Assembly (NCBI RefSeq): GCF_001654855.1
Contig: NZ_LXEN01000015.1
Span: 1 to 58,471 of the forward strand
DNA: 58,471 nucleotides
Reading direction: 5' to 3'
Source: Proteus myxofaciens ATCC 19692
Lineage (GTDB): Bacteria; Pseudomonadota; Gammaproteobacteria; Enterobacterales; Enterobacteriaceae
Made by a program: the position numbers and the translations under genes. The notes beneath the pieces were generated by a model that worked only from the letters and a program-made list of their open reading frames with translations, did not search any database and had not been told where the DNA came from. Positions 46,253-56,795 of the stretch are shown in pieces (position 1 is the first letter of the stretch; every line of letters starts with the position of its first letter).

Positions 46253-47344
46253 TTATTTATTTTTAGCTTGACGCTTTTCTTCTTGTTGCTCGATAGTTAT
46301 TTCATCAGGTAAAGCGTGCAATACCGCTTTTATTAACGTTGCTAGAGGAATTGCGAAGAATACGCCCCAAAACCCCCATAAACCACCAAATATAATAACA
46401 GATAATATAATCACTAGTGGATGCATATTGACGGCTTCAGAGAACAAAATAGGAACAAGTAAATTACTGTCTAATCCTTGGACTACTAGATACGCGATAA
46501 ATAATGCCCAAAAATCTGATCCTAACCCCCATTGAGAAAGTGCAATCACAATAACCGGAATTGTGGCTAAAACAGCACCAACATAAGGAACAAGCACAGA
46601 AACACCCACTAAAACGGCTAATAAAGCAGAATAGCGTAAACCAAAAAAGGCGAAGACAAAGTAAGTAAATACGCCAACAATCACCATTTCAGTGACTTTT
46701 CCACGAATATAATTGGTAATTTGCTGATTTACTTCAATCCAAACTTGCGCGGCTAAGATTCTATTTTTCGGTAAGACACGGCGTACAGCATTAAGCATCT
46801 GTTGTTTATCTTTTAGCAAAAAGAAAGTCATTAACGGCACAAGAATAAGATAAATAGAGAGCGTGATAATACCAATTAATGAGGCTACAGAAACTTTTAA
46901 TACCGATTCTGCTACTGTTGATAATTTACTGCGTACATTTTCTGCCATCATATCGACAATACCAGCATCCATTAACGCAGGAAAGCGACTCGGTAATTCA
47001 CGAGCAAATGCGTTGAATTTATTCAACATATTTGGTAAATCTGAAATTAATGTCATTCCTTGTTGCCAGACTGTTGGCGCTAAAATAAAAATGACAATGG
47101 CACTAACACCAAGAAATAGTGTCAGAATAATTGATACTGCCCATATACGCGCGCATCCTAATTTTTCAAGTAAATGTGTTGGCCACTCTAATAAGTAAGC
47201 GAGCACAATCGCAACTAATAACGGTGCGAGAATACCACTGAAAAAGTAGAGGATTGAAAAGCCGGCAATTAAGATGACCACCAAGGCAATGACTTGGGGA
47301 TCAGCAAACCGGCGTTTATACCATTGAACAAGCAAGTCCAGCAT
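46253..47344 (-). CDS. perM: PerM permease, AI-2E transporter family
   Basis: The 363-residue inner-membrane protein has about eight helices. The signature PLVIILSVIIFGGLWGFWGVFFAIPLATLIKA at the end and QQITNYIRGKVTEM in the middle match E. coli PerM. Its transported substrate is unknown. ATG 47344 has AAGGACCTC shortly before it, so I prefer it to the frame start at 47368. It is divergent from bepA. Confidence 0.92.
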   Translation of the reverse strand: MLDLLVQWYKRRFADPQVIALVVILIAGFSILYFFSGILAPLLVAIVLAYLLEWPTHLLEKLGCARIWAVSIILTLFLGVSAIVIFILAPTVWQQGMTLISDLPNMLNKFNAFARELPSRFPALMDAGIVDMMAENVRSKLSTVAESVLKVSVASLIGIITLSIYLILVPLMTFFLLKDKQQMLNAVRRVLPKNRILAAQVWIEVNQQITNYIRGKVTEMVIVGVFTYFVFAFFGLRYSALLAVLVGVSVLVPYVGAVLATIPVIVIALSQWGLGSDFWALFIAYLVVQGLDSNLLVPILFSEAVNMHPLVIILSVIIFGGLWGFWGVFFAIPLATLIKAVLHALPDEITIEQQEEKRQAKNK

Positions 47345-47488
47345 GAAAATTGAGGTCCTTAATAACAAATAAACTATTTCTATTTATATTGATTTCTATA
47401 ATCAATAATCTTTTGACAGATTTTACGTTAGCTTTTGCTATGATACATCATTAATTATTAGCTAAGATAGCCATCAGGATACTGTTGT

Positions 47489-48961
47489 ATGAAACTCAGA
47501 CTTAAAAAACCCGTGGTCGCGCTTCTTGTTTCTGCTTTGCTATCAACATCAGTGTTACCGGCTCATGCTGCCATTGATATTGAAGATTCATTACCTGATA
47601 TGGGAACGACAGCGGGCTCAACCTTAAGTATCAATCAAGAAATAGCAATGGGTGATTACTATACGCGTCAATTACGCAATAGTGCACCTTTAGTTTTTGA
47701 TCCCCTACTTTCTAATTACATTAATAATTTAGGGCAGAAACTCGTTTCAAATGCCAATTCCGTTAAAACGCCATTTCACTTCTATTTAGTAAATAATCCT
47801 AATATCAATGCGTTTGCCTATTTTGGCGGCAATATCGTTTTACATTCTGCACTATTTCGTTATAGCCGAAATGAAAGCGAATTAGCTTCCGTTATGGCTC
47901 ATGAGATAACCCATGTCACACAACGACATCTTGCTCGTATGCTTGAAGATCAGGCAAAAACTACGCCTCTTGCTTTAGCTGGGGTGTTGGGTTCTATCCT
48001 TATTTTTATGGCGAATCCAAATGCAGGGCTTGCAACCTTTACGGGTAGCATGGCGGGTATGCAACAAAATATGATAACCTTCACGCAAATGAACGAACAA
48101 GAAGCTGACCGTATTGGTATACAGACCCTTTATCGCGCTGGGTTTGATCCACAAGGTATGCCTAATTTTATGCAAATTTTAGCAGATCAAGTTCGTTATA
48201 GTTCTAAGCCACCTGAAATGTTACTCACTCACCCCTTGCCTGATAGTCGATTATCAGATGCAAGAAGCCGTGCTTCACAATTTCCTGCTCGCACCTTGCC
48301 TCAATCTGCTGATTTTTTATATGCCAAAATGCGGGCATTAACTATGCTTTCTAAGAATCCAGCAACAGATAATGCATTACAAGCAACACTTGACCAATTC
48401 AAACAAGGAACTGATTTAGAAAAATCAGCGGCTGATTATTCTCAAATTTTGATTGATTCTCGCGATCGTAAATTTGATGAAGCCAGAAAATTACTAACAC
48501 CTATGTTAGAAAAAGAACCTAATAATGTTTGGCTTATAGATGCGATGACAGATATCGATTTAGAGCAGAATAAAGCTAAACAAGCCGTCGCTCGATTAGA
48601 AACTGCATTAAAACTTAAACCTAGCAACAAAGTGATTATTGTTAACCTAGCCAATGCTTATATGCATAATAAACAATACAATGATGCTAGTCGTTTACTG
48701 TATCGTTATACCTTTGATAACCCAGATGATCCTATTGGGTGGCAACTCACCGCTGAAAACTCAGCGAAAAAAAATGATAGAGCTCATGAACTTGCTGCTT
48801 ATGCAGAAGATCTTGCTTTAAGAGGAGATTTTGACACTGCTATTCGTTATTTAGGTGATGCAAGTCGCCAAGTAAAACTAGGTAGCAATGAACAAGCACG
48901 CTTTGATGCACGTATCGATCAGTTAAGAAAACTTCAGCAAAGAGACAGTCAATTTAAATAA
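47489..48961 (+). CDS. bepA: Beta-barrel assembly-enhancing protease BepA
   Basis: The 490-residue periplasmic protein has a signal peptide ending in LPAHA (residue 27). An M48 metallopeptidase domain has MAHEITHVTQRH and EQEADRIG. A TPR-rich C-terminal half starts near residue 310. BepA degrades misfolded LptD and helps outer-membrane assembly. Length matches E. coli BepA (487). arsC follows after eight bases, so both share a transcript. Confidence 0.96.
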   Translation: MKLRLKKPVVALLVSALLSTSVLPAHAAIDIEDSLPDMGTTAGSTLSINQEIAMGDYYTRQLRNSAPLVFDPLLSNYINNLGQKLVSNANSVKTPFHFYLVNNPNINAFAYFGGNIVLHSALFRYSRNESELASVMAHEITHVTQRHLARMLEDQAKTTPLALAGVLGSILIFMANPNAGLATFTGSMAGMQQNMITFTQMNEQEADRIGIQTLYRAGFDPQGMPNFMQILADQVRYSSKPPEMLLTHPLPDSRLSDARSRASQFPARTLPQSADFLYAKMRALTMLSKNPATDNALQATLDQFKQGTDLEKSAADYSQILIDSRDRKFDEARKLLTPMLEKEPNNVWLIDAMTDIDLEQNKAKQAVARLETALKLKPSNKVIIVNLANAYMHNKQYNDASRLLYRYTFDNPDDPIGWQLTAENSAKKNDRAHELAAYAEDLALRGDFDTAIRYLGDASRQVKLGSNEQARFDARIDQLRKLQQRDSQFK

Positions 48962-48969
48962 GGGATAAC

Positions 48970-49329
48970 ATGACCAAGAAAGTGACGATTTATCATAATC
49001 CACGCTGTTCAAAAAGCCGTGAAACCTTACATTTATTAGAAGAAATGCAAATAAAGCCTGATGTTGTGCTCTATTTAGAAAAACCGCCATCAGTACAAGA
49101 CCTTAAAACCTTATTGAAAGAATTAGATTTTGATGATGCTAGAAAATTAATGCGTACGAAAGAAGAAATATATAAAACACTAAAACTTGCAGATGAAACG
49201 TCGCAAGACGTACTTATTCAAGCAATGCATGAAAATCCTAAATTAATCGAACGCCCTATTGTTGTCGTGGGTAAAAAAGCCCGATTAGGAAGACCTCCTG
49301 AGCAAATTAAAGCGCTATTTGATTGCTAA
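48970..49329 (+). CDS. yfgD: Arsenate reductase-like ArsC family protein (YfgD)
   Basis: The 119-residue thioredoxin-fold protein has the catalytic Cys13 in YHNPRCSKSRET and the conserved RPIVVVGKKARLGRPPE block. True glutaredoxin-coupled arsenate reductases share both motifs. The gene is the E. coli yfgD orthologue by position after bepA, and no other arsenic gene is present, so arsenate resistance is unproven. AAGGGATAAC precedes the ATG. Confidence 0.88.
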   Translation: MTKKVTIYHNPRCSKSRETLHLLEEMQIKPDVVLYLEKPPSVQDLKTLLKELDFDDARKLMRTKEEIYKTLKLADETSQDVLIQAMHENPKLIERPIVVVGKKARLGRPPEQIKALFDC

Positions 49330-50075
49330 TTGCGAACAATTTCTAAAGTACGCATAGATTATCGTTATTTTATTTATGCGTGCTTCTATTACTTTTAGAC
49401 CTCATTCTATAATACAGTTTTAGCTATTCTTAAAACGTAATCTACAATGCATTATTTTCTTAAGACTTTAAAAGTTTATATCACTAATGTCTTTCCGCCT
49501 TTCTAGTTACCAATGTGTTAATTTTAACCTATCTACTACCTTCTTTTAGATCTATCTATAAAAACACTTTTTTAGTTATTCTTTTCAAAAAATTTCATCT
49601 CAACTTCATATTTTTTATGGTTAAAAAAAATACAAATCATAAATATTCTATAACGATCACATTATTGTGTTTTATATCCTAATCGAAAGAAAAAATTATG
49701 AAACGTTTCATTTATATTGTGACTCAAGTCTCTTTACACAAATGTTTTCATACATATCATTAGCATCAGAAAATATGATAGCAGGAATGGTCAATTTACA
49801 TTTTTGCTCATTCTTATTTTTGATAAGAACAATGGTCTATTTTAATAATAATTAAACATTTTAAACAATTACGTAACACAGCAAAAAGTTCAATTCGCTA
49901 TCTGGTCTATTTTTGCAATTTTATCTTCTCATTTTGAGAATAAATTGTTTATTTAGAATGATATGTCGATATAAAATGCACTAAAAATATAGCCAACATA
50001 TGGGCGACTAACACTACCAATCATCGCTTAACATTATTTGGCATTTAGATGGTTGTCAGGCTAATAGGAAAATAG
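49330..50075. other. Long AT-rich intergenic region before the nucleoside permease gene
   Basis: About 745 bp without a convincing gene. A hairpin at 49350-49381 (ACGCATA / TATGCGT, 18-base loop) is a weak terminator candidate for bepA-yfgD. A 62-codon frame at 49667-49855 has no ribosome binding site or recognisable features. The last 200 bases must hold the promoter of the permease gene. Confidence 0.5.
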
Positions 50076-51326
50076 ATGAATATCGTACTTAGACTAAAAC
50101 TTGTCTCGTTTCTCCAGTTTTTTATTTGGGGTTCTTGGCTTGTTACGTTTGCCTCATATCTTTTTGGTAAACTTCATTTTAAAGGTAGTGACGTAGGGCT
50201 TATTTTTAGTGCTCTTGGTCTTGCCTCACTGATTGCTCCCGTCATTATGGGATTAATTGCAGATAAAATTAATAACCGTAAATTAGTTTATATTACTCTG
50301 CATATTCTTTCCGCATTAGCCTTAGTACTAATGACACAAATGACAACCGTCACCACACTCTTTTTTGCTACCTTGTTACACTTACTGTTTTTTATGCCAA
50401 GTATTTCAATGGCAAACAGTATTATCTTTGAATTACTTGAGCAAAAACATTTAGAACCTAACAACTATTTCCCAAAAATTCGCGTATACGGCACGGTTGG
50501 TTTTATTGCTGCAATGTGGGTTATTAGCTTCTTAGGATTAGGCAACAGTGCAAGCCAGCTTTTTGTTGCCGCTATCGCATCAGTTGTTCTAGCTGTTTTT
50601 GCGATGTTCTTGCCTGCAACCAAAGCACTGGATAAAGTAGCTGCGAAAGAAGAAGCAGCTGCATTTAGTATCTCTAATATTTTGCATGTATTTAAAAAGA
50701 GAAACGTTGTTGTTTTCCTCTTTTTCGCTACGTTATTAGGTTCTGTGCTTCAAATTACGAATACTTATGGTGTTCCATTCTTAGAAGATCTCGCAAAATC
50801 ACCAACGGCTGATGATTCATTCTTTGCACGTTACCCTTCTGTATTCTTATCTATTTCTCAGATTTCAGAAGTTGTCTTTATCTTATTCCTACCAATATTA
50901 CTAAAACGTGTAAGAATCGAAACTATCGTATTATTTAGTATGATTGCGTGGATATTGCGTTTTGGTTTCTTTGCTTACGGTGATTACACTTCATTAGGTC
51001 AAATCGTATTATTGATGTCTATGATTGTGTATGGCTGTGCCTTTGACTTCTTTAATATTTCAGGCTCTCTCTTCTTAGAAAAAGAGATCCCACTGCAATA
51101 TCGTTCAACCGCACAAGGTATGTTTATGACCTTAGTTAACGGTATCGGAACGTATTTAGGAGCGATGCTAAGTGGCTGGGTTATTGATTTATATACAACA
51201 ACAGGTAGCGGTATTGACTGGAAAATGTGCTGGTTAGTCTTTACTGGTTATACTATTGCAATTACTGTGTTGTATCTGATTTATTTGATGATCCCACACA
51301 AGAAAAACAAAGTCGCAAAAGCATAA
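50076..51326 (+). CDS. nupG: NupG/XapB-type nucleoside:H+ symporter
   Basis: The 416-residue protein has twelve hydrophobic segments. It opens with LRLKLVSFLQFFIWGSWLVTFASYLF and contains ADKINNRKLVY between helices and FFNISGSLFLEKEIPLQYRSTAQGMFM near residue 325. These are the marks of the NHS family (NupG, XapB), which import nucleosides with protons across the inner membrane. NupG and XapB cannot be told apart by eye. It sits between yfgD and hda, which are adjacent in E. coli, and has its own terminator, so it is an independent unit. Confidence 0.85.
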   Translation: MNIVLRLKLVSFLQFFIWGSWLVTFASYLFGKLHFKGSDVGLIFSALGLASLIAPVIMGLIADKINNRKLVYITLHILSALALVLMTQMTTVTTLFFATLLHLLFFMPSISMANSIIFELLEQKHLEPNNYFPKIRVYGTVGFIAAMWVISFLGLGNSASQLFVAAIASVVLAVFAMFLPATKALDKVAAKEEAAAFSISNILHVFKKRNVVVFLFFATLLGSVLQITNTYGVPFLEDLAKSPTADDSFFARYPSVFLSISQISEVVFILFLPILLKRVRIETIVLFSMIAWILRFGFFAYGDYTSLGQIVLLMSMIVYGCAFDFFNISGSLFLEKEIPLQYRSTAQGMFMTLVNGIGTYLGAMLSGWVIDLYTTTGSGIDWKMCWLVFTGYTIAITVLYLIYLMIPHKKNKVAKA

Positions 51327-51347
51327 TAAAGAATAGATTTAACACTG

Positions 51348-51380
51348 ACCGCTTATCTTTTTCAAGGTAAGCGGTTTTTT
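51348..51380 (+). terminator. Terminator of the nucleoside permease gene
   Basis: ACCGCTTATCTT pairs with AAGGTAAGCGGT (one G-T pair) and is followed by TTTTT, 22 bases after the stop. Confidence 0.8.
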
Positions 51381-51488
51381 ATTACCCTTAATCTTAATAA
51401 CGAATAGATAAATATTAAGCGAAATATAAAGAAAAGACGAAAGATACAACGCTAATATATTGAGCCGAAAAGAGTGATAAAATGTGAA

Positions 51489-52184
51489 TTATAATTTTAA
51501 AATATCTTTCACAAAAGGGATCGTCAATTTGCGTTGAGCGACAATTGAAGCTCTGTCTAATTCATCCAACATTTCAAATAATGTGCGCATTTTCCTATCT
51601 AGGCGTTTTAAGACAAAACGACCGACATCTTCAGGCAATTCAAAACCACGAAGTTTGGCTCTTAATTGTAATGCTTGGATTTTTTCTTCATCACTTAACG
51701 GTTGTAAGCGATAAATTTGCCCCCAATCAAGACGTGAAGCTAGATCAGGTAGTTGTAAATTAATTTGGCGAGGTGGTCTATCCCCTGTTATTAATAAACA
51801 AGTGCGACCATGTTCTAATACACGATTATAGAGATTGAAAAGCGCAAGCTCCCATTCTTCATCACCGGCAATACATTGAACATTATCAATACAGACCAAA
51901 GAAAGATGTTCCATACCTTCTAATACATCAGGCACAAAATACGCACGTTTATCTAAAGCGACATAACCTACGGCATCACCCGCTAATGAGAGTTCGGCAC
52001 AGGCGGCATGTAATAGATGGCTTTTACCACCTCCGTCGCGTGACCAGAAATAGATATAGCTGCCATGGGGTTGATGAATGGCTGTTTGAATTGCCGCGAC
52101 TAATGACGCGTTTTCCCCTGCATAAAAGCTATCGAATGTCTCATCATCGGGAAGAGATAGTGGTAAAGATAGCTGTGACGGCAT
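51489..52184 (-). CDS. hda: DnaA regulatory inactivator Hda
   Basis: The 231-residue AAA+ protein binds the sliding clamp and stimulates ATP hydrolysis on DnaA, preventing re-initiation of replication. The clamp-binding motif QLSLPL is at the start. The Walker A region is [14 protein letters not shown], the Walker [10 protein letters not shown], and [14 protein letters not shown] carries the arginine region. I start at ATG 52184 (AGGTG upstream), which makes the length fit E. coli Hda (233). The longer frame from 52235 is unlikely. Confidence 0.95.
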   Translation of the reverse strand: MPSQLSLPLSLPDDETFDSFYAGENASLVAAIQTAIHQPHGSYIYFWSRDGGGKSHLLHAACAELSLAGDAVGYVALDKRAYFVPDVLEGMEHLSLVCIDNVQCIAGDEEWELALFNLYNRVLEHGRTCLLITGDRPPRQINLQLPDLASRLDWGQIYRLQPLSDEEKIQALQLRAKLRGFELPEDVGRFVLKRLDRKMRTLFEMLDELDRASIVAQRKLTIPFVKDILKL

Positions 52185-52351
52185 ATTCAGAAGCACCTCA
52201 CCTGAATAGTTTGATATACCTGTCGATTCTAACACAAATTATCTCAAGGACAGAATCAATATTCAAAAAGCTCTTTTACTTGGTTAATTTTCTCACTAAT
52301 ACAATAAAAATAGTGTAATTATCATCAACCATTTGATGCGTATTACGTTTT

Positions 52352-53557
52352 TTATCGCCTAAAATTTAAATTTGTGACATCTTTACCCGAAGGTTGTTGA
52401 TAAATATCTAGCTTAAAATATTTGGCTGATGCATTTATATACTCAAAAATTTCTGACTGTGTTTCTTCGTATTCAACCCACGTTGTCGCCCGCGTAAAAC
52501 AGTATAACTCAACCGGTAATCCCATTGGTGTAGGTGGCATTGTTCTGATTACCAGATACATATCAGGCCTAACATCACCACGCTGTTTTATCCAATTAAG
52601 AATATACTTTCTAAAGAGCTGTAAATTAGTTACACCTTTGTCTTCTAGCCATTCATTAATATTTTCGACACTCTCTTTATCTTCTAGCATTGCTTCAATA
52701 CTTTTTTGCAGTGGTGTAGTATTTTGTAATTCAAGAACAAGCTCTTCTGTTGCAAATGAAATTGACGATTGATCAATATAAAAACTACGTTTTATCCTAC
52801 GTCCGCCTGATGTGAACATCGGTTGCCAGTTAGTATATTTTTCGGTCAAAAAATCTTTGGTTGGAATACGTGAAATAGTATTATCCCAATTACGCACGGT
52901 AATAGTATGTAGCGCGATATCAATGACCTCACCACTAATATTACTGCTCGGCAATTCAATCCAGTCATAGAGTTTTAATACTTTGCCATTAGAAATTAAA
53001 ATATTTGCCACAAATGACATCAATGTATGTTGAAAAACAAACATTAATACAGCCGCAATTGCACCAAAACTGGAGATAATAATAAACGGTGACTGCTCAG
53101 TAAATAAGGCAATAATTAAGATAAATGAGATAATCCAAACGATTATTTTGGCAATCTCAATATAGCCTTTTATCGAATTATTTCGATGCCATGAACGTTT
53201 AGCGTGTCTAAGATTAAAAATATCTAGCCCATTATTTAATAAAGAGGCGCTATTAATAATGATAAAAGCACGACAAGCTGTTTCAAAAATACTATTAATT
53301 TCTGAAGAGAATGAAGGCAAGAGCTGGTTAATATAGAGAACTAAGGTAACAGCAAAAATAGACGCACATTTTTTAGCAACGTCATCAATAGTCTCTTCAT
53401 CAGATAATTCAGTAAATAAAAAGAGTAAACGCTTAGCAAGGCGTCTAAAAAGCATTTTGGATAAAATCCATACAACAAGCAACGTAATAACTAGGAATGT
53501 TGTTACAAATATCTGCTTTGATGAAATGTAATCATAAATTTCAATCAGCTTTTCCAT
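52352..53557 (-). CDS. ybdG: MscS-family mechanosensitive channel, YbdG type
   Basis: The 401-residue membrane protein has four to five N-terminal helices. The pore helix and beta domain follow at about 160-260 (FVFQHTLMSFVANILISNGKVLKLYDWIELPSS), then the YbdG-type segment YTNWQPMFTSGGRRIKRSFYID. Total length is near E. coli YbdG (415), a miniconductance channel that opens at osmotic down-shock. It is monocistronic. The orthology is by recalled motifs. Confidence 0.85.
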   Translation of the reverse strand: MEKLIEIYDYISSKQIFVTTFLVITLLVVWILSKMLFRRLAKRLLFLFTELSDEETIDDVAKKCASIFAVTLVLYINQLLPSFSSEINSIFETACRAFIIINSASLLNNGLDIFNLRHAKRSWHRNNSIKGYIEIAKIIVWIISFILIIALFTEQSPFIIISSFGAIAAVLMFVFQHTLMSFVANILISNGKVLKLYDWIELPSSNISGEVIDIALHTITVRNWDNTISRIPTKDFLTEKYTNWQPMFTSGGRRIKRSFYIDQSSISFATEELVLELQNTTPLQKSIEAMLEDKESVENINEWLEDKGVTNLQLFRKYILNWIKQRGDVRPDMYLVIRTMPPTPMGLPVELYCFTRATTWVEYEETQSEIFEYINASAKYFKLDIYQQPSGKDVTNLNFRR

Positions 53558-53871
53558 AGTTATCGTTTATACCACCCTGTTAGACTTTATCACGTTTAAA
53601 TGATGAAAATTTAGCCTTTTTTATTGCTAACTTTCTATAAGAATACACTATCATTGTCGCATTTATTTTATTTAAATAAACACCGTTATTAAATTTATAC
53701 GAATTTTCTCAGTACAAAAAACTAAAAATAAGATAATTGATAGAGAATTTACAAATAAAAAAACGGCGCTGAATACGCCGTTTTTCGTTGATTCTATATT
53801 GCTATTACCAATAAGCACTGATTTTGACAGTTAAATTCTGACTATATAATGAAGTTAACATAGCGTGTTAA
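53558..53871. other. Intergenic region with a strong terminator
   Basis: Between the channel gene and the effector gene. It contains the terminator at 53758-53787 and otherwise AT-rich DNA with no gene. Confidence 0.5.
53758..53787. terminator. Terminator of the Tle1 effector transcript
   Basis: AAACGGCG and CGCCGTTT pair perfectly around seven bases, with T-runs on both strands. It lies about 90 bases after the effector stop on the minus strand. Confidence 0.8.
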
Positions 53872-56187
53872 TTAACTTATCGTTAAGATCTTATTTCCAC
53901 TATTCATCAAAAATTCCAGCAATTTCTGCTGACTTTCTGCCTCTTGGTTTTGCTGAGCTAATTGGCGTGTTGAGGCTATAACATCAGAAGGGTCGGTTGT
54001 GGGTTGCAAAAGCTTTTCTGCTTCTGGCATAAACGGAATTGCAAGGCCTGTTGCAATATCGACGACTTGATATTCTAATGATAAAACACCGATTGTCCCT
54101 GCTATTCCCCCAACAACACCCAATACATTGCGTTGTCTGACGGTATAAATCACTCCACCCACCAACGTTGCTATACCGACTAATTGCCCTGCAACAGCAA
54201 TTGGTGACAAGGCTTTATTGGTTTGCTCTCCAAAATAAATCATTCGGTAACGAAAATAGCCCGCCCAAGGCTCTCGTGCTCCCGTTTCAAAATGCATAAA
54301 CCATGCTCGAGAATCATGCACTTGGTCATCAAACAACAAAACGATATTGCGATAATCCTTATCTGTAGACGGTTCCTGATTTTCTTGAAATAAGCATTTT
54401 CGGTATTTTTCACCCGCGGTTTTCATTTCAGCGTATTCCACTACTTCATCATCAGAGTTTAATAAGTACATGGTATACTTGGGAATAACATCTAACACCA
54501 TAAACAACGCATTATCATTAAATGTTCGAATTTGTTTGTGATAATCGGCTTTAAATTCTGCGGCGGCTTCGGCTAGTTGAGTTTTATCGCGCTTGCTTTC
54601 AAATAACGGTTTACCTTCAGGTGGCGTGCTCATGGGAAGATTTTGTGATTTTAAATAATCCCACTGATTTATCGCTTTTTTGAGGTCACTATCATCTTTT
54701 TTACGGGCTAACTTATTTTTTTCAATAGTTTCAGCATCCCATTCTTCCGCACTGGGGTAAAAAGGTTGTTGACGGTAGCGTTCTTGGGCATAGCGATTAA
54801 TGCGCCATGCTGTCATCCAGCCCATTTGATCTTTCATTACGTCTTCAAGTTTATCCGTGAGCTTCACCGGTACGTAGTTGTCATTTGTTGCTGGCGTAGA
54901 TAATGAGATACCGAACGTTTTTCGCCATGAATTGAAGCGTTCAATAAGGTGTGGTGCAATTTTAAACTCAAGAAAATTATCTGGTTCCATTTTTTCGACC
55001 AGCTGAGTGTCGTTAACAATGTTTTCTAATGCAGGACTGACTTTGAGAGGTGCCCCTGCCATAAATGCAGCTAAATACATATCGTGCAGAACAATTTGAG
55101 AGAGTATTTCGCCCTCACTATCACGGGCTTTTCCTTGGTCATTTGTCGGATATCCACCACCAATATCTGAATGCATGCCAGGATACACCACTTCACAGGT
55201 ATTTTTAGGGTAATGACTGATTTTGAGTTTTGTATCGGTAGGCCGGCGTACTGAGTCCATGGGGAAACACAAGCGTTGTTCATGCGCGGCGACAAAGTGA
55301 CAGCAACATTTTACAAAGTCAGGAAATTGTTTTTCATCTGGCAGTTGCTGGGTATCGTTCGCCCAATCCATATGTCCACTAAATGCAGGGAGTAAATGAA
55401 CAATACCAACGGAAGGAACCGTATCTAACACCCCTAAAAATTCAATACTCACTGGCAAACCGAATAACGTGGGTCGCTGTTTATCAATGCTGGTATCAAC
55501 CAATTGACTTAAAAAATGGATAAAGGCACGTGCTTCAGCGGCACCACGGGAAAAACCATAGACAAATAGTTTTAGCCCCAAAACACGCGGTTTAATAGTT
55601 TCAATTTTTGCTAGTAATTGTTTTTCGGTCGCGATTTTTTCTAAGACGGTTTGACGTTTATTCTGGCCATTATTCATTACCCAATTCGTAGCCATATCGT
55701 TAACAAATTGCGCGTAGTCATCATCGGTGTAATCTGTGATTTTTAGTGCATTCAGCAATGCCCGACATAGCATCATTAGCGCCCAGTTAATACGATTTTC
55801 TCCGCCTGTCGCATATTTTAAGCCTTCAGAACTGTATTGGTACTCTCGAATTTCAGGAAATGGAGTTCCAACGCCGGGCATATAATACGCAAAATATTCT
55901 TGTTTATCGTCATATGTAGTATCAAAGAGCTTGGCAATATTTGTGGGATGACGAGGCGTTGACGCTTTATCATTATTTCTATTATTATTGGTGCCATCAA
56001 AAAAGAAACTGATATGTAAAGACTTAACGCATTTTCCTCTATTGTTAAGGTCGGTTTGTTGGTAGGCTTGGGTTTCTTTGTTACGAAGGCGATAATTTTC
56101 CGCAAGTTGAGCTGGGGTTAAATTCAGCCTTCCACCTTCGGGAAAGGTCGGCGGTGCAAAGACCGGATCTACGGTTATTTCGGGCAT
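53872..56187 (-). CDS. Tle1-family (DUF2235) type VI secretion phospholipase effector
   Basis: The 771-residue protein has the Tle1 lipase domain: SLHISFFFDGTNNN near residue 60, the nucleophile elbow VYGFSRGAAEARAF with Ser213, the Asp255 region FLGVLDTV, and His339 in PGMHSDIGGGYP. A hydrophobic segment near residues 675-725 may insert into membranes. Tle1 effectors are delivered by type VI secretion and hydrolyse phospholipids of rival cells. I start at ATG 56187, preceded by GAAGGAGCCTACAGT; it overlaps the stop of the upstream lipoprotein gene by 13 bases. No vgrG or PAAR gene is in the window. No N-terminal secretion domain is visible. Confidence 0.85.
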   Translation of the reverse strand: MPEITVDPVFAPPTFPEGGRLNLTPAQLAENYRLRNKETQAYQQTDLNNRGKCVKSLHISFFFDGTNNNRNNDKASTPRHPTNIAKLFDTTYDDKQEYFAYYMPGVGTPFPEIREYQYSSEGLKYATGGENRINWALMMLCRALLNALKITDYTDDDYAQFVNDMATNWVMNNGQNKRQTVLEKIATEKQLLAKIETIKPRVLGLKLFVYGFSRGAAEARAFIHFLSQLVDTSIDKQRPTLFGLPVSIEFLGVLDTVPSVGIVHLLPAFSGHMDWANDTQQLPDEKQFPDFVKCCCHFVAAHEQRLCFPMDSVRRPTDTKLKISHYPKNTCEVVYPGMHSDIGGGYPTNDQGKARDSEGEILSQIVLHDMYLAAFMAGAPLKVSPALENIVNDTQLVEKMEPDNFLEFKIAPHLIERFNSWRKTFGISLSTPATNDNYVPVKLTDKLEDVMKDQMGWMTAWRINRYAQERYRQQPFYPSAEEWDAETIEKNKLARKKDDSDLKKAINQWDYLKSQNLPMSTPPEGKPLFESKRDKTQLAEAAAEFKADYHKQIRTFNDNALFMVLDVIPKYTMYLLNSDDEVVEYAEMKTAGEKYRKCLFQENQEPSTDKDYRNIVLLFDDQVHDSRAWFMHFETGAREPWAGYFRYRMIYFGEQTNKALSPIAVAGQLVGIATLVGGVIYTVRQRNVLGVVGGIAGTIGVLSLEYQVVDIATGLAIPFMPEAEKLLQPTTDPSDVIASTRQLAQQNQEAESQQKLLEFLMNSGNKILTIS

Positions 56188-56672
56188 ACTGTAGGCTCCT
56201 TCATATTTTTTGGTGCTTGGATAGGGTATTCCGGCATACCATACCAATAGCAGGAAGACACTACCTTAACTTCATTGCAGGGTAGAAAATGTACTTGTAA
56301 TCCACAGGACTTATCATATTGGGCTATGGGCACAATCGCTTCGTGATTTTGTGTTCTATCTTTAACTTGTTGTTCCCATTTATTAAAATCATCCACTTTA
56401 TTAAAATTAGGTGGAGGCGCGAGCCCTTTGGTGTTAATCGTACTCCATGAAATCTTAGCTCTCAGCTCTGGTGTCCATTTTTTAGGGATCATGGCACAAC
56501 AAACTGTTCCACTAGTTGAGCCCATCGCACCATTAATATTGAAATCGGATATTGAATATTCGGTGTGATTAAATCCTTCTATATTGCCAGCATTATAAGC
56601 GGATTGTTGCGCGGCGGAGCATCCAGAAAGAAGCACTGTGAAAATAAAGGTGGTTTTTGCTAACCCTGACAT
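56175..56672 (-). CDS. DUF3304 lipoprotein, probable Tle1 immunity protein (copy 1)
   Basis: The 165-residue protein has a lipobox LSGC (Cys18) and a DUF3304 pattern, GTVCCAMIPKKWTPELRAKISW, with paired cysteines. The conserved end runs from HEAIVPIAQYDKSCGLQVHF to CPK. DUF3304 lipoproteins are the periplasmic immunity partners of Tle1 phospholipases. This copy overlaps the full effector gene by 13 bases, the expected coupled pair. GCAGAGGTTATCACG precedes the ATG. Residues 80-115 differ strongly from copies 2 and 3. Confidence 0.8.
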   Translation of the reverse strand: MSGLAKTTFIFTVLLSGCSAAQQSAYNAGNIEGFNHTEYSISDFNINGAMGSTSGTVCCAMIPKKWTPELRAKISWSTINTKGLAPPPNFNKVDDFNKWEQQVKDRTQNHEAIVPIAQYDKSCGLQVHFLPCNEVKVVSSCYWYGMPEYPIQAPKNMKEPTVCPK

Positions 56673-56795
56673 CGTGATAACCTCTGCATAAAATGTTTGA
56701 GGCTAGTATTTATCACTTGAGTGGCATTAGCAAATTTTATTTAAGTTTAAATGATTGCTTACCTATTCCAAGGCGGAGTTATTATGCATAAAGGG

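Noticed and set aside
49640-49670. TCACATTATTGTG, looking like a CRP site
   Set aside because: The half-sites are in reversed order compared with TGTGA-N6-TCACA.
49667-49855. 62-codon frame in the gap before the nucleoside permease
   Set aside because: No ribosome binding site, low-complexity aromatic composition typical of AT-rich DNA.
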